From NCBI GenBank assembly GCA_949130495.1, contig OX422213.1, forward strand, positions 535,541,467 through 535,605,466: a DNA stretch of 64,000 nucleotides, in the 5' to 3' direction. A program made the translations under genes and the position numbers. Position 1 is the first letter of the stretch; every line of letters starts with the position of its first letter. This document shows positions 50,341 to 62,566 of the stretch, piece after piece. Under the pieces are notes generated by a model that had not been told where the DNA came from, did not search any database, and worked only from the letters and a program-made list of their open reading frames with translations. Origin of the DNA: Sambucus nigra. Taxonomy: Eukaryota; Streptophyta; Magnoliopsida; Dipsacales; Adoxaceae.

Positions 50341-51400
50341 GCCGTTCGAGGGCTTTTTCGAGTTTTCACCCTCTAACGATATGTTTTGCTTAACTCTATA
50401 AATAAGAAAATTACCTTCGTATTCTCAAACCGATAGTCCCGCGGCTACAGGGTCAGTTTCTATGAGTTACTTTGGTCCCATGGGAGGTGCTGGTGCCACC
50501 CACGGGGACGTTCGAGGGTTGTTTAGATTTCTCACCCTTGAATGCATATTTTTAAGGCTAAGTCTAAAATAATGAAAATTATCGTCGTATTCTCAAAAGG
50601 GGAGTCCCGCGGCTGCGGGGTCAGTTCCTACGAGTTACATTGGTTCCGTGGGAGGGGTTGGTGCCACCCACGGGGACATTCGGGGGCAGTTTCGAGTGCT
50701 CATACTCTCACGCCATGTTTTTAATCCTAAGTCTAAAAAAATCAAATTATCGTCGTATTCGCAAACCGGGAGTCCCGCGGATGTGGCGTCAGTTCCTACG
50801 AGTTACATTGGTCCCTGGGAGGTGTTGGTGCCACCCACGGGGACGTTCGGGGGCTGTTTCGAGTTCTCATCCTCTAACGCCATGTCTTTAAGACTAAGTC
50901 TAAAAATATACAACTTATTGTCGTATTCTCAAATCTGGAGTCCAGCGGTTGCGGGGTCAGTTCCTACGAGTAACATTGGTTTCGTGGGAGGTGTTGGTTC
51001 CACCCACGAGGGCGGTTCGGGGGCTGTTTCGAGTTTTCACCCTCTAACGACATAATTTTAGGACTCAGTCTAAAAATATGCAAATTATGGTCGTATTCTC
51101 AAACCGGGAGTCCCACGACTACGGCGTAAGTTCCTACGAGTGGCATTGGTCCCGTGGGAGGTGTTGGTGCCACCCACGGGGGCATTTTGGGGCTGTTTCG
51201 ATTTTTTACACTCTAACACCATATTTTTAAGCTTAAGTCTAGAAATAAGCAAATTACCTTCGTATTCTCAAACCGGGAGTCTCGCGACTGCGGGGTGAGT
51301 TACTACGAGTTACATTGGTCCCGTGGGAGGTGTTGGTGCCACCCACGGGACCGTTTGACAGCTGTTTTGGGTTTTTCACCCTCTAACGCCATATTTTTTT
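49600..51400 (+). repeat. Local 1179-bp (7-monomer) repeat
   Basis: The monomer with CGAGTGGCATTGG at 49961 recurs at 51140. The neighbouring monomers (ACCCACGAGGGC, then CGACATA, then TTACACTCTAAC, then GTTACTACGAG, then TTTGACAGC or TTTGACAAC) follow in the same order in both. Confidence 0.75.
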
Positions 51401-52990
51401 AGCCTAAGTCTAGAAATATGCAAATTAACTTCGTATTCTCAAACCAGGAGTCTTGCGGCTGCGGGGTCAGTTTCTATGAGTTACATTGGTCCCGTGGGAG
51501 GTGTTGGTGCCACCCACGGGGCCGTTTGATGGATGTTTTTGGTTTTCACCCTCTAACGCCATATTTTTAAACCTAAGTCAAGAAATATGAAAATTACCTT
51601 CGCATTCTCAAACCGGGAGTCTCGCGGCTGTGGGGTGTGTTCCTACCAGTTACATTGGTCCCGAGGGAGGTGTTGGCACCACCAACGGGGCCGTTCGGGG
51701 GTTGTTTAGAGTTTCCACCCTCTAACGCCATATTTTGCTTAAGTCTAGAAATATTCAAATTACCTTCGTATCCTCAAACTGGGAGTCTTGCGGCTGCGGG
51801 TTCAGTTCCTACGAGTTACATTGGTCCCGTGGGATGTGTTGGTGCCACCCACGGGGCCGTTCGGGGGCTGTTTCGAGTTTTCACCCTCTAACGCCATATT
51901 TTTAAGCCTAAGTATAGAAATATGCATATTATCGTCGTAATATCAAGCCGGGAGTCCCGCGGCTACGGGGTCAGTTCCTACGAGTTTCATTGGTCCCATA
52001 GGTGGTGTTGGTGCCACGCACGGGGCCGTTCGGCGGCTGTTTTGAGTTTTCATCCTCTATCGCCATATTTTTAATCCAAAGTCTAGATGTATGCAAATTA
52101 CCTTTGTATTCTCAAATTAGGAGTCCCGCAGCTCCAGGGTCCATTCCTACGAGTTACATTTGTCCCGTGAGAGGTGTTGGTGCCACCGACGGGGACGTTC
52201 GGGGGCTGTTTTGAGTTTTCACCCTCTAATGCTATAATTTTAAGCCTAAGTCTAGAAATATACAAATTATCGTCGTATTCTCAAACCGGCAGTCCCACGA
52301 CCGCGGCGTAAGTTCCTACGAGTTACATTGGTCCCGTGGGAGGTTTTGGTGCCACCCATGGTGCCGTTCGAGGGTTGTTTTGAATTTTCACCCTCTAAAG
52401 CCATATTTTTAAGCCTAAGTCTAGAAATATACAAATTACCTTCATATTCTCTAACCGAGAGTCCCGCGGCTGCGAGGTCAGTTCGTACGAGTTACATTGG
52501 TCCCGCGGGAGGTTTTGGTGCCACGCACGGGGCCGTTCGGGGATTGTTTTGAGTTTTCACCCTCTAACGCCATGTCTTTAAGCCTAAGTACAGAAATATT
52601 CAAATTATCATTGCATTCTCAAACCGGGAGTCCCGCGGCTGCGGGGTCAGTTCCTACGAGTCACGTTGGTTCCGTGGGAGGTGTTAGTGCCACCCACGGG
52701 GCCGTTCGGGGGCTGTTTTGAGTTTCACCCTCTAACGCCATGTTTAAGCCTAAGTCAAGAAATATGCAAATTATTGTTGTATTCTCAAACCGGGAGTCCC
52801 ACGACTGTGAGGTCAGTTCCTACGAGTTTTATTGGTCCCGTGGGAGGTGTTGGTGCCACCCATGGGGCCGTTCGGGAGCTGTTTTGAGTTTTCACCCTCT
52901 AACGTCATGGTTTTAAGCCTAAGTCTAAAAATATGCGAATTACCGTCTTATTCGCAAACCGGGAGTCCCGCGAATGCGGGGTCAGTTTCT
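51401..52990 (+). repeat. Mixed satellite monomers
   Basis: Tandem, co-oriented monomers without a clear period. The first CATAGGTGGTGTTGG plus CACGCACGGGG variant, typical of the pentamer block further right, appears at about 51988. Confidence 0.6.
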
Positions 52991-55900
52991 ACGAGTTACA
53001 TTGGTCCCGTGGGAGGTGTTGGTACCACCCACGGGGACGTTCGGGGGCTGTTTCGAGTTCTCACCCTCTAACGCCATGTTTTTAAGCCTAAGTCTAAAAA
53101 TATGCAAATTCTTGTCATATTTTCAAATCTGGAGTCTCGCGGCTGCGGGGTCAGTTCCTACGAGTTACATTGGTCTCGTGGGAGGTGTTGATGCCACCCA
53201 CGGGGCCGTTCGGGGGCTGTTTCGAGTTTTCTCCCTCTAACGCCATAATTTTAGGCCTAAGTCTAAAAATATGCAAATTATGGTCGTATTCTCAAACCAG
53301 GAGTCCCACGACTATGGCGTAAGTTCCTACGAGTTACATTGGTCGCATGGGAGGTTTTGGTGCCACCCACTGGGGCGTTTTGGGGCTGTTTCGAGTTTTT
53401 ACACTTTAACGCCATATTTTTAAGCCTAAGTCTATAAATAAGCAAATTACCTTCGTACTCTCAAATCGGGAGTCTCGCAGCTCCGGGGTCAGTTCCTACG
53501 AGTTACATTGGTCCCGTGGGAGGTGTAGGTGCCACCCACGGGACCGTTCGGGGGCTGTTTCGAGTTGTCACCCTCTAACGGTATATTTTTAAGCCTAAGT
53601 ATAGAAATATGCATATTATCATCGTAATCTCAAACCTGGAGTTCCGCGTCTACGGGGTCAGTTCCTACGAGTTACATTGGTCCCGTAGGTGGTGTTGGTG
53701 ACACGCAAGGGGCCGTTCGGCGGCTGTTTCGAGTTTTCACCCTCTATCGCCATATTTTTAAGCCAAAGTCTAGAAGTATGCAAATTACTTTAGTATTCTC
53801 AAATCGGGAGTCCCGCAGTTCCAGGGTCCGTTCCTACGAGTTACATTTGTCCCGTGGGAGGGGTTGGTGCCACGGACGGGGCCGTTCCAGGGCTGTTTTG
53901 AGTTTTCACCCTCTAACGCCATAATTTTAGGCCTAAGTCAAGAAATATTCAAATTATCGTCGTATTCTCAAACCGGGAGTCCCGTGACTGCGGCGTAAGT
54001 TCCTACGAGTTACATTTGTCCCGTGGGAGGTTTTGGTACCACCCACGTTGCCGTTCGAGGGCTGTTTTGAATTTTCACCCTCTAACGCTATATTTTTAAG
54101 CCTAAGTCTAGAAATATACAAATTACCTTCGTATTCTCTAACTGGGAGTCCCGCGGGTGCGAGGTCAGTTCCTACCAGTTACATTGGTCCCGTGGGAGGT
54201 GTTGTTACCACCCACGGTGCCGTTCGGGGGCTGTTTCGAATTTTCACCCTCTAACGCCATATTTTTAAGCCTAAGTATATAAATATGCAAATTACTGTCG
54301 TATTCTCAAACAGAGAGTCCCGCGGCTGCGGGGTCAGTTCCTACGAGTAACATTGGTCCCGTGGGAGGTGTTGGTGCCACCCACGGGGCCATTCGGGGGC
54401 TGGTTCGAGTTATTACCCTCTAACGCCATGTTTTTAAGACTAAGTAAAGAAATCTGTAAATTATCATCGTATTCTCAAACCGAGAGTCCCGCTGCTGCGG
54501 GGTCAGTTCCTACGAGTCACATTGGTCCCGTAGGTGGTGTTGGTGCCACGCACGGGGCCGTTCGGCGGCTGTTTCGAGTTTTCACCCTCTAGCGCCATAT
54601 TTTTAAGCCAAAGTCTAGAAGTATGCAAATTACCTTCGTATTCTCAAATCGGGAGTCCCGCAGTTCCAAGGTCTATTCCTAAGAGTTACATTTGTCCCGT
54701 GGGAGGTGTTGGTGCCACCGACGGGGCCTTTCGGGGGCTATTTTGAGTTTTCACCCTCTAACGCCATAATTTTAGGCCGAAGTCGAGAAATATGTAAATT
54801 ATCGTCGTATTCTCAAATCGGGAGTCCCACGACTGCGGCGTATGTTCCTACGGGTTACATTGGTCCCATGGGAGGTTTTGGTACCACCCACGGTGCCGTT
54901 CGAGGGCTGTTTTAAATTTTCACCCTCTAACGCTATATTTTTAAGCCTAAGTCTAGAAATATACAAATTACCTTCGTATTCTCTAACCGGGAGTATCGCA
55001 GGTGCTAGGTCAGTTCCTACCAGTTACATTGGTCCCGTGGGAGGTGTTGTTGCCACCCACGGGGCCGTTCGGGGGCTGTTTCGAATTTTCACCCTCTAAC
55101 ACCATATTTTTAAGCCTAAGTCTAGAAATATGCAAATTACTGTCGTATTCTCAAACAGAGAGTCCTGCGACTGCAAGGTCAGTTCCTACGAGTAACATTT
55201 GTCCCGTGGGAGGTGTTGGTGCCACCCACGGGGCCGTTCGGGGGCTGGTTCGAGTTATTACCCTCTAACGCCATGTTTTTAAGCCTAAGTATAGAAATAT
55301 ACAAATTACCTTCTTATTCTCTAACCGGGAGTCCCGGGGCTGCGAGGTCAGTTCCTACGAGTTACATTGGTTCCGTGGGAGGTGTTGGTGCCACCGACGG
55401 TGCCGTTTGGGGGCTGTTTTGAGTTTTCACCCTCTAACGCCATATTTTTAAGCCTAAGTCAAGAAATATGCAAATTACTATCGTATTCTCAAACAGAGAG
55501 TCCCGCGGTTGTGGGGTCAGTTCCTACGAGTAACATTGGTCCCGTGGGAGGTGTTGGTTCCACCCACGAGGCCGTTCGGGGTCTGGTTCAAGTTATTGCC
55601 CTCTAGCGCCATGTTTTTAAGCCTAAGTAAAGAAATATGGAAATTATCATTGTATTCTCAGACCGGGAGTCCCGCGGCTGCGGGGTCAGTTCCTACGAGT
55701 CACGTTGGTCCCGTGGGAGGTCTTGGTGCCACCCACGGGGACGTTTGGGGGCTCTTTTGAGTTCCAGCCTCTAACGCCCTGTTTAAGCCTAAGTTAAGAA
55801 AATTGCAAATTATTGTCGTATTCTCAAACCGGGAGTCCCGAGGCTGCGAGGTCAGTTCCTACGAGTTTCATTGGTCCCGTGAGAGGTGTTGGTGCCACCC

Positions 55901-56273
55901 ATGGGGCCGCTCGAGGGCTGTTTCGAGTTTTCACCCTCTAACGTCATGGTTTTAAGCCTAAGTCTAGAAATATGTGAATTACCTTCGTATTCTCAAACCG
56001 AGAGTCCCGCGGCCGCGGGGTCAGTTTCTACGTGTTTCATTGGTCCCGTGGGAGGTGTTGGTGCCACACACGGGGACGTTCGGGGGCTGTTTCGAGTTCT
56101 CACCCTCTAACGCCATTTTTTTAAGACTAAGTCTAAAAATATACAAATTATTGTCGTATTCTCAAATCTGGAGTCAAGCGGCTGCGGGGTCAGTTCCTAC
56201 GAGTTACATTGGTCCCGTGGGAGGTGTTGGTGCCACCCACAGGGACATTCAGGGGCTGGTTCGAGTTCTCACA

Positions 56274-56370
56274 GTCTCACGCCTTGTTTGTTGGCGTAAG
56301 TATAAAAAAATGCAAATTATTTTCGTATTTGCATTTTTTTATACTTACGCCAACAAACAAGGCGTGAGAC
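56274..56370. repeat. Perfect palindrome, 44-bp arms with a 9-bp loop
   Basis: The left arm, 56274-56317, begins GTCTCACGCCTTG. The right arm, 56327-56370, is its exact reverse complement, ending CAAGGCGTGAGAC. The loop is TATTTTCGT. Left of it lies an ordinary monomer of the TTTGTTGGC type; right of it the sequence resumes as GTTCGGGGGATG from a different monomer phase. It is the only inverted satellite piece seen in the window. Confidence 0.97.
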
Positions 56371-59300
56371 GTTCGGGGGATGTTTCGAGTTTTCAACCTC
56401 TAACGCCATAATTTTAGGCCTAAGTCTAAAAATATGCAAACTATGGTCGTATTCTCAAACCGAGAGTCCCACGACTGCGGCGTAAGTTCCTACAAGTGAC
56501 ATTGGTCCCATGGGAGGTGTTAGTGCCACCCACGGGGCCGTTTCGGTGCTGTTTTGAGTTTTTACACTCTAACGCCATATTTTTAAGCCTAACTCTAGAA
56601 ATAAGCAAATTACCTTCGTATTCTCAAACTGAGAGTCTCGCGGCTGCGGGGTCAGTTCCTACGAGTTACATTGGTCCCGTGGGAGGTTTTGGCGCCACCC
56701 ACGGGGCCGTTTGAGGGCTGTTTTGGGTTTTCACTCTCCAACGACATATTTTAAGGCTAAGTCTAGTAATATGTAAATTACCTTCGTATTCTCAAATAGG
56801 GAGTCTCGCGGCTGCAAGGTCAGTTCCTACGAGTTACATTGGTCTCGTGGGAGGTGTTGGTGCCACCCACGGGGCCGTGTGAGGGCTGTTTGGGGTTTTC
56901 ACCCTCTAACACCATATTTTTAAGCCTAAGTCTAGAAATATGCAAATTACCTTCATATTCTAAAACCGGGAGTCTCGCGGCTGCGGGGTCAGTTCCTACG
57001 ATTTGCATTGGTCCCGTGGGAGGTGTTGGTACCACCCACTGGGCCGTTCGGGGGCTGTTTCTAGTTTTCACCCTCTAACCCCATATTTTTAAGCCTAAGT
57101 ATAGAAATATGCATATTATCATCGTAATCTTAAACCGGGAGTTCCGCGGCTACGGGGTCAGTTCCTACGAGTTACATTGGTCTTGTAGGTGGTGTTGGTG
57201 CCACGCACGGGGCCATTCGGCGGCTGTTTCGAGTTTTCACCCTCTATCGCCATATTTTTAAGCCAAAGTCTAGAAGTATGCAAATTACTTTTTTAATCTC
57301 AAATCGGGAGTCCCGCAGTTCCAGGGTCCATTGCTACGAGTTACATTTGTCCCGTGGGAGGTGTTGGTGCCACCGACGGGGTCGTTCGGGGGCTGTTTTG
57401 AGTTTTCACCCTCTAACGCCCTAATTTTAGGCCTAAGTCAAGAAATATGCAAATTATCGTCGTATTCTCAAACCGGGAGTCCCGCGACTCCGGCGTAAGT
57501 TCCTACGAGTTACATTGGTCCCGTGGGAGGTTTTGGTACCACCCACGGTGCCGTTCGAGGGCTGTTTTGAATTTTCACCCTCTAACGCTATATTTTTAAG
57601 CCTAAGTCTAGAAATATACAAATTACCTTCATATTCTCTAACCGGGAGTCCCGCGGGTGCGAGGTCAGTTCCTACCAGTTACATTGGTCCCGTGGGAGGT
57701 GTTGTTGCCACCCACGGGACCGTTCGGGGGCTGTTTCGAATTTTCACCCTCTAACGCCATATTTTTAAGCCTAAATATGCAAATTACTGTCGTATTCTGA
57801 AACAGAGAGTCCTGCGGCTGCGGGGTCAGTTCCTACGAGTAACATTGGTCCCGTGGGAGGTGTTGGTGCCACCCACGGGGCCGTTCGAGGGCTGGTTCGA
57901 GTTATTACCCTCTAACGCCATGTTTTTAAGCCTAAGTATATAAATATACAAATTACCTTCTTATTCTCTAACCGGGAGTCCCGCGGCTGCGAGGTCAGTT
58001 CCTACGAGTTACATTGGTCCCGTGGAAGGTGTTGGTGCCACCCACGGGGCCGTTCGGGGGATGTTTTGAGTTTTCACCATCTAAAGTCATATTTTTAAGC
58101 CTAAGTCTAGAAATATGCAAAGTACTGTCGTATTCTCAAACAGAGAGTCCCGCGGCTGCGGGGTCAGTTCCTACGAGTAACATTGGTCCCGTGGGAGGTG
58201 TTGGTTCCACCCACGGGGCCGTTTGGGGGCTGGTTCGAGTTATTGCCCTCTAATGCCATGTATTTAAGCCTAAGTAAAGAAATATGCAAATTATCATTGT
58301 ATTCTCAAACCTGAAGTCCCGCGGCTGCGGGGTCAATTCCTACGAGTCACGTTGGTCCCGTGGGAGGTCTTGGTGCCACCCACGGGGACGTTTGGGGGCT
58401 CTTTTGAGTTCCACCCTCTAACGCCCTGTTTAAGCCTAAGTTAAGAAATATGCAAATTATCGTCGTATTCTCAAACCGGGAGTCCCGCGGCTGTGAGGTC
58501 AGTTCGTACGAGTTTCATTGGTCCGGTGGGAGGTGTTCGTGCCACCCATGGGGCCGTTCGGGGGCTGTTTCGAGTTTTTACCCTCTAACGCCATGGTTTT
58601 AAGCCTAAGTCTAGAAATATGTGAATTACCGTCGTATTCTCAAACCGAGAGTCCCTCGGCTGCGGGGTCAGTTTCTACGAGTTACATTGGTCCCGTGGGA
58701 GGTGTTGGTGCCACCCACGGGGACGTTCTGGGGCTGTTTCGAGTTCTCACCCTCTAACGCCATTTTTTTAAGCCTAAGTCTAAAAATATGCAAATTATCG
58801 TCGTATTCTCAAACCGGGAGTACCGACGCTTCGGGGTCAGTTCCTACGAGTTACATTGGTCCCGTGGGAGGTGTTGGTGTCACCCACGGGGACATTTGGG
58901 GGCTGTTTCGAGTTCTCACCTTCTCACGTCATGTTTTTATGCCTAAGTCTAAAAAAATGCAAATTATCGTCGTATTCGCAAACAGGGAGTCCCGCGGTTG
59001 TGGGGTTAGTTCCTACGAGTTACATTGGTCCTTGGGAGGTGTTGGTGCCACCCACGGGGACGTTCGGGGGCTATTTCGAGTTCTCACCCTCTAACGCCAT
59101 GTTTTTTAGCCTAAGTCTAAAAATATGGAAATTATTGTCATATTCTCAAATCTGGAGTCAAGCGGATGCGGGGTCAGTTCCTACGAGTTACATTGGTCTC
59201 GTGGGAGCTGTTGGTGTCACCCACGGGGCCGTTCGGGGGCTGTTTCGAGATTTCACCCTCTAACGCCAAATTTTTAAGCCTAAGTCTAGAAATATGCAAA

Positions 59301-62300
59301 TTACTATCATATTCTCAAATAGAGAGTCCCGCGGCTGGGGGGCCAGTTCCTACGAGTTACATTGGTCCCTGCTTGGTGTTGGTGCCACCCACGGGGCCGT
59401 TCGGGGGCTGTTTCGAGTTCTCACCCTCTAACGCCATGTTTTTAAGCCTAAGTCTAAAAATATGCAAATTGTTGTCTTATTCTCAAATCTGGAGTCATGC
59501 GGCTGCGGGGTCAGTTCCTTCGAGTTACATTGGTCTCGTGGGAGGTGTTGGTGCCACCCACGGGGCCGTTCGGGGGCTGTTTCGCGATTTCCCCCTCTAA
59601 CGCCATATTTTAAGCCTAAGTCTAGAAATATGCAAATTACTATCGTATTCTCAAATAGAGAGTCCCGCGGCTGCGGGGTCAGTTCCAACGAGTTACATTG
59701 GTCCATGCGAGGTGTTGGTGCCACCCACGGGGACGTTCGGGGGCTGTTTCGAGTTCTCACCCTCTAACGCCATGTTTTTATGCCTAAGTCAAAACAAATG
59801 CAAATTATTGTCGTATTCTCAAATTTGGAGTCTCGCGGCTGCGAGGTCAGTTCCTACGAGTTACATTGGTCTCGTGGGAGGTGTTGGTGCCATCCACGGG
59901 GCCGTTCGGGGGCTGTTTCGAGTTTTCACCCTCTAACGCCATAATTTTTGGTCTAAGGCTAAAAATATGCAAATTATGGTCGTATTCTCAAACCGGGAGT
60001 CCCACGACTGTGGCGTAAGTTCCTACGAGTTACATTGGTCCCGTGGGAGGTTTTGGTGCCACCCACTGGGGCGTTTTGGGGATGTTTCGAGTTTTTACAC
60101 TCTAACGCCATATTTTTAAGCCTAAGTCTATAAGTAAGTAAATTACCTTCGTACTCTCAAACCGGGAGTCTCGCGGCTGCGGGGTCAGTTCCTACGAGTT
60201 ACATTGGTCCCCTGGGAGGTTTTGGTGCCACCCACGGGGCCGTTTGAGGGTTGTTTTGGGTTTTCACCCTCCAACGACATATTTTTAATCCTAAGTATAG
60301 AAATATACAAATTACCTTCGTATTCTCTAACCGGGAGTTTCGCAGCTGCGAAGTCAGTTCCTACGAGTTACATTGGTCCCGTGGGAGGTGTTGGTGCCAC
60401 CCACGGGGCCGTTCGGGGGTTGTTTTGAGTTTTCACCCTCGAATGCCATATTTTTAAGCCTCAGTCTAGAAATATGCAAATTACCGTCGTATTCTGAAAC
60501 CGGGAGACCCGCAGCTGCGGCGTCTGTTCCTACGAGTTACATTGGTCCCGTGGGAGGTGTTGGTGCCACCCACTGGGCCGTTCGGGGGCTGTTTCGAGTT
60601 TTCATCCTCTAACGCCATATTTTTAAGCCTAAGAATAGAAGTATGCATATTATCATCGTAATCTCAAACTGGGAGTTCCGCGGTTACACGGTCAGTTCCT
60701 ACGAGTTACATTGGTCCCGTAGGTGGTGTTGGTGCCACGCACGGGGCCGTTCGGCGGCTGTTTCGAGTTTTCACCGTCTATCGCCATATTTTTAAGCCAA
60801 AGTCTAGAATTAAGCAAACTACCTTCGTATTCTCAAATCGGGAGTCCCGCAGTTCCAGGGTCTGTTCCTACGAGTTACATTTGTCCCGTGGGAGGTGTTA
60901 GTGCCACCGACAGGGCCTTTCGGGGGCTGTTTTGAGTTTTCACCCTCTAACGCCATAATTTTAGGCCTAAGTCAAGAAATATGCAAATTATCGTCGTATT
61001 CTCAAATCGGGAGTCCCGTGACTGCGGCGTAAGTTCCTACGAGTTACATTGGTCCTGTGGGAGGTTTTGGTACCACCCACGGTGCCGTTCGAGGGTTGTT
61101 TTGAATTTTCATTCTCTAATGCTATATTTTTAAGCTTAAGTCTAGAAATATACAAATTACCTTCGTATTCTCTAATCGGGAGTCCCACGGGTGCGAGGTC
61201 AGTTCCTACCAGTTACATTGGTCCCGTGGGCGGTGTTGCTGCCACCCATGGGGCCGTTCGGGGGCTGTTTCGAATTTTCATCCTCTAACGCCATATTTTT
61301 AAGCCTAAGTCAAGAAATATGCAAATTATTGTCGTATTCTCAAACAGAGAGTCCCGCGGCTGCGGGGTCAGTTCCTACGAGTAACATTGGTCCCGTGGGA
61401 GGTGTTGGTGCCACCCACGGGGCCGTTCGGGGGCTGGTTCGAGTTATTACCCTCCAACTCCATGTTTTTAAGCCTAAGTAAAGAAATATGTAAATTATCA
61501 TTGTATTATCAAACCGGGAGTCCCGCGGCTCCGGGGTCAGTTCCTACGAGTCACATTGGTCCCGTAGGTGGTGTTGGTGCCACGCACGGGGCCGTTCGGC
61601 GGCTGTTTCGAGTTTTCACCCTCTATCTCCATATTTTTAATCCAAAGTCTAGAAGTATGCAAATTACCTTCGTATTCTCAAAGCGGGAGTCCTGCAGTTC
61701 CAGGGTCCGTTCCTACGAGTTACATTTGTCCCGTGGTAGGTGTTGGTGCCACCGACAGGGCCGTTCGGGGGTTGTTTTGAGTTTTCACCCTCTAACGCCA
61801 TAATTTTAGGCCTAAGTCAAGAAATATGCAAATTATCATCGTATTCTCAAACTGGGAGTCCCGTGACTGTGGCGTAAGTTCCTACGAGTTACATTGGTCC
61901 CGTGGGAGGTTTTGGTACCACCCACGGTGCCGTTCGAGGGCTGTTTTGAATTTTCACCCTCTAACGCTATATTTTTAAGCCTAAGTCTAGAAATATACAA
62001 ATTACCTTCGTATTCCGTAACCGGAAGTCCCGCGGGTGCGAGGTCAGTTCCTACTAGTTACATTGGTCCCGTGGGAGTTGTTGTTGCCACCCACGGGGCC
62101 GTTCAGGGGCTATTTCGAATTTTCACCCTCTAACGCCATATTTTTAAGACTAAGTCTAAAAATATGAAAATTACTGTCGTATTCTCTAACAGAGAGTCCT
62201 GCGGCTGCGGGGTCAGTTCCTACGAGTAACATTGGTCCCGTGGGAGGTGTTGGTGCCACCCACGGGGCCGTTCGGGGGCTGGTTCGAGTGATTACCCTCT

Positions 62301-62472
62301 AACGCCATGTTTTTAAGCCTAAGTATAGAAATATACAAATTACCTTCGTATTCTCTAACCGCGAGTCCCGCGGCTGCGAGGTCAGTTCCTACGAGTTACA
62401 TTGGTCCCGTGGGAGGTGTTGGTTCCACCCACGGGGCCGTTCGGGGGTTGTTTTGAGTTTTCACCCTTTAAC

Positions 62473-62566
62473 GCCATGTTTTTAAGCCTAAGTCTAGAAA
62501 TATTTGAATTACCATCGTATTCCCACGGGGCCGCTCGGGGGTTGGTTCGAGTTATTGCCCTCTAAC
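62473..62566 (+). repeat. 94-bp truncated monomer (different 75-bp deletion)
   Basis: CGTATTCCCACGGGGCCGC joins the TTCTCAAA block straight to the CACGGGGCC block, omitting the CCGGGAG to GCCACC part. Successive GCCATG blocks are 94 bp apart. CCCA at both deletion ends suggests microhomology. Confidence 0.88.
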
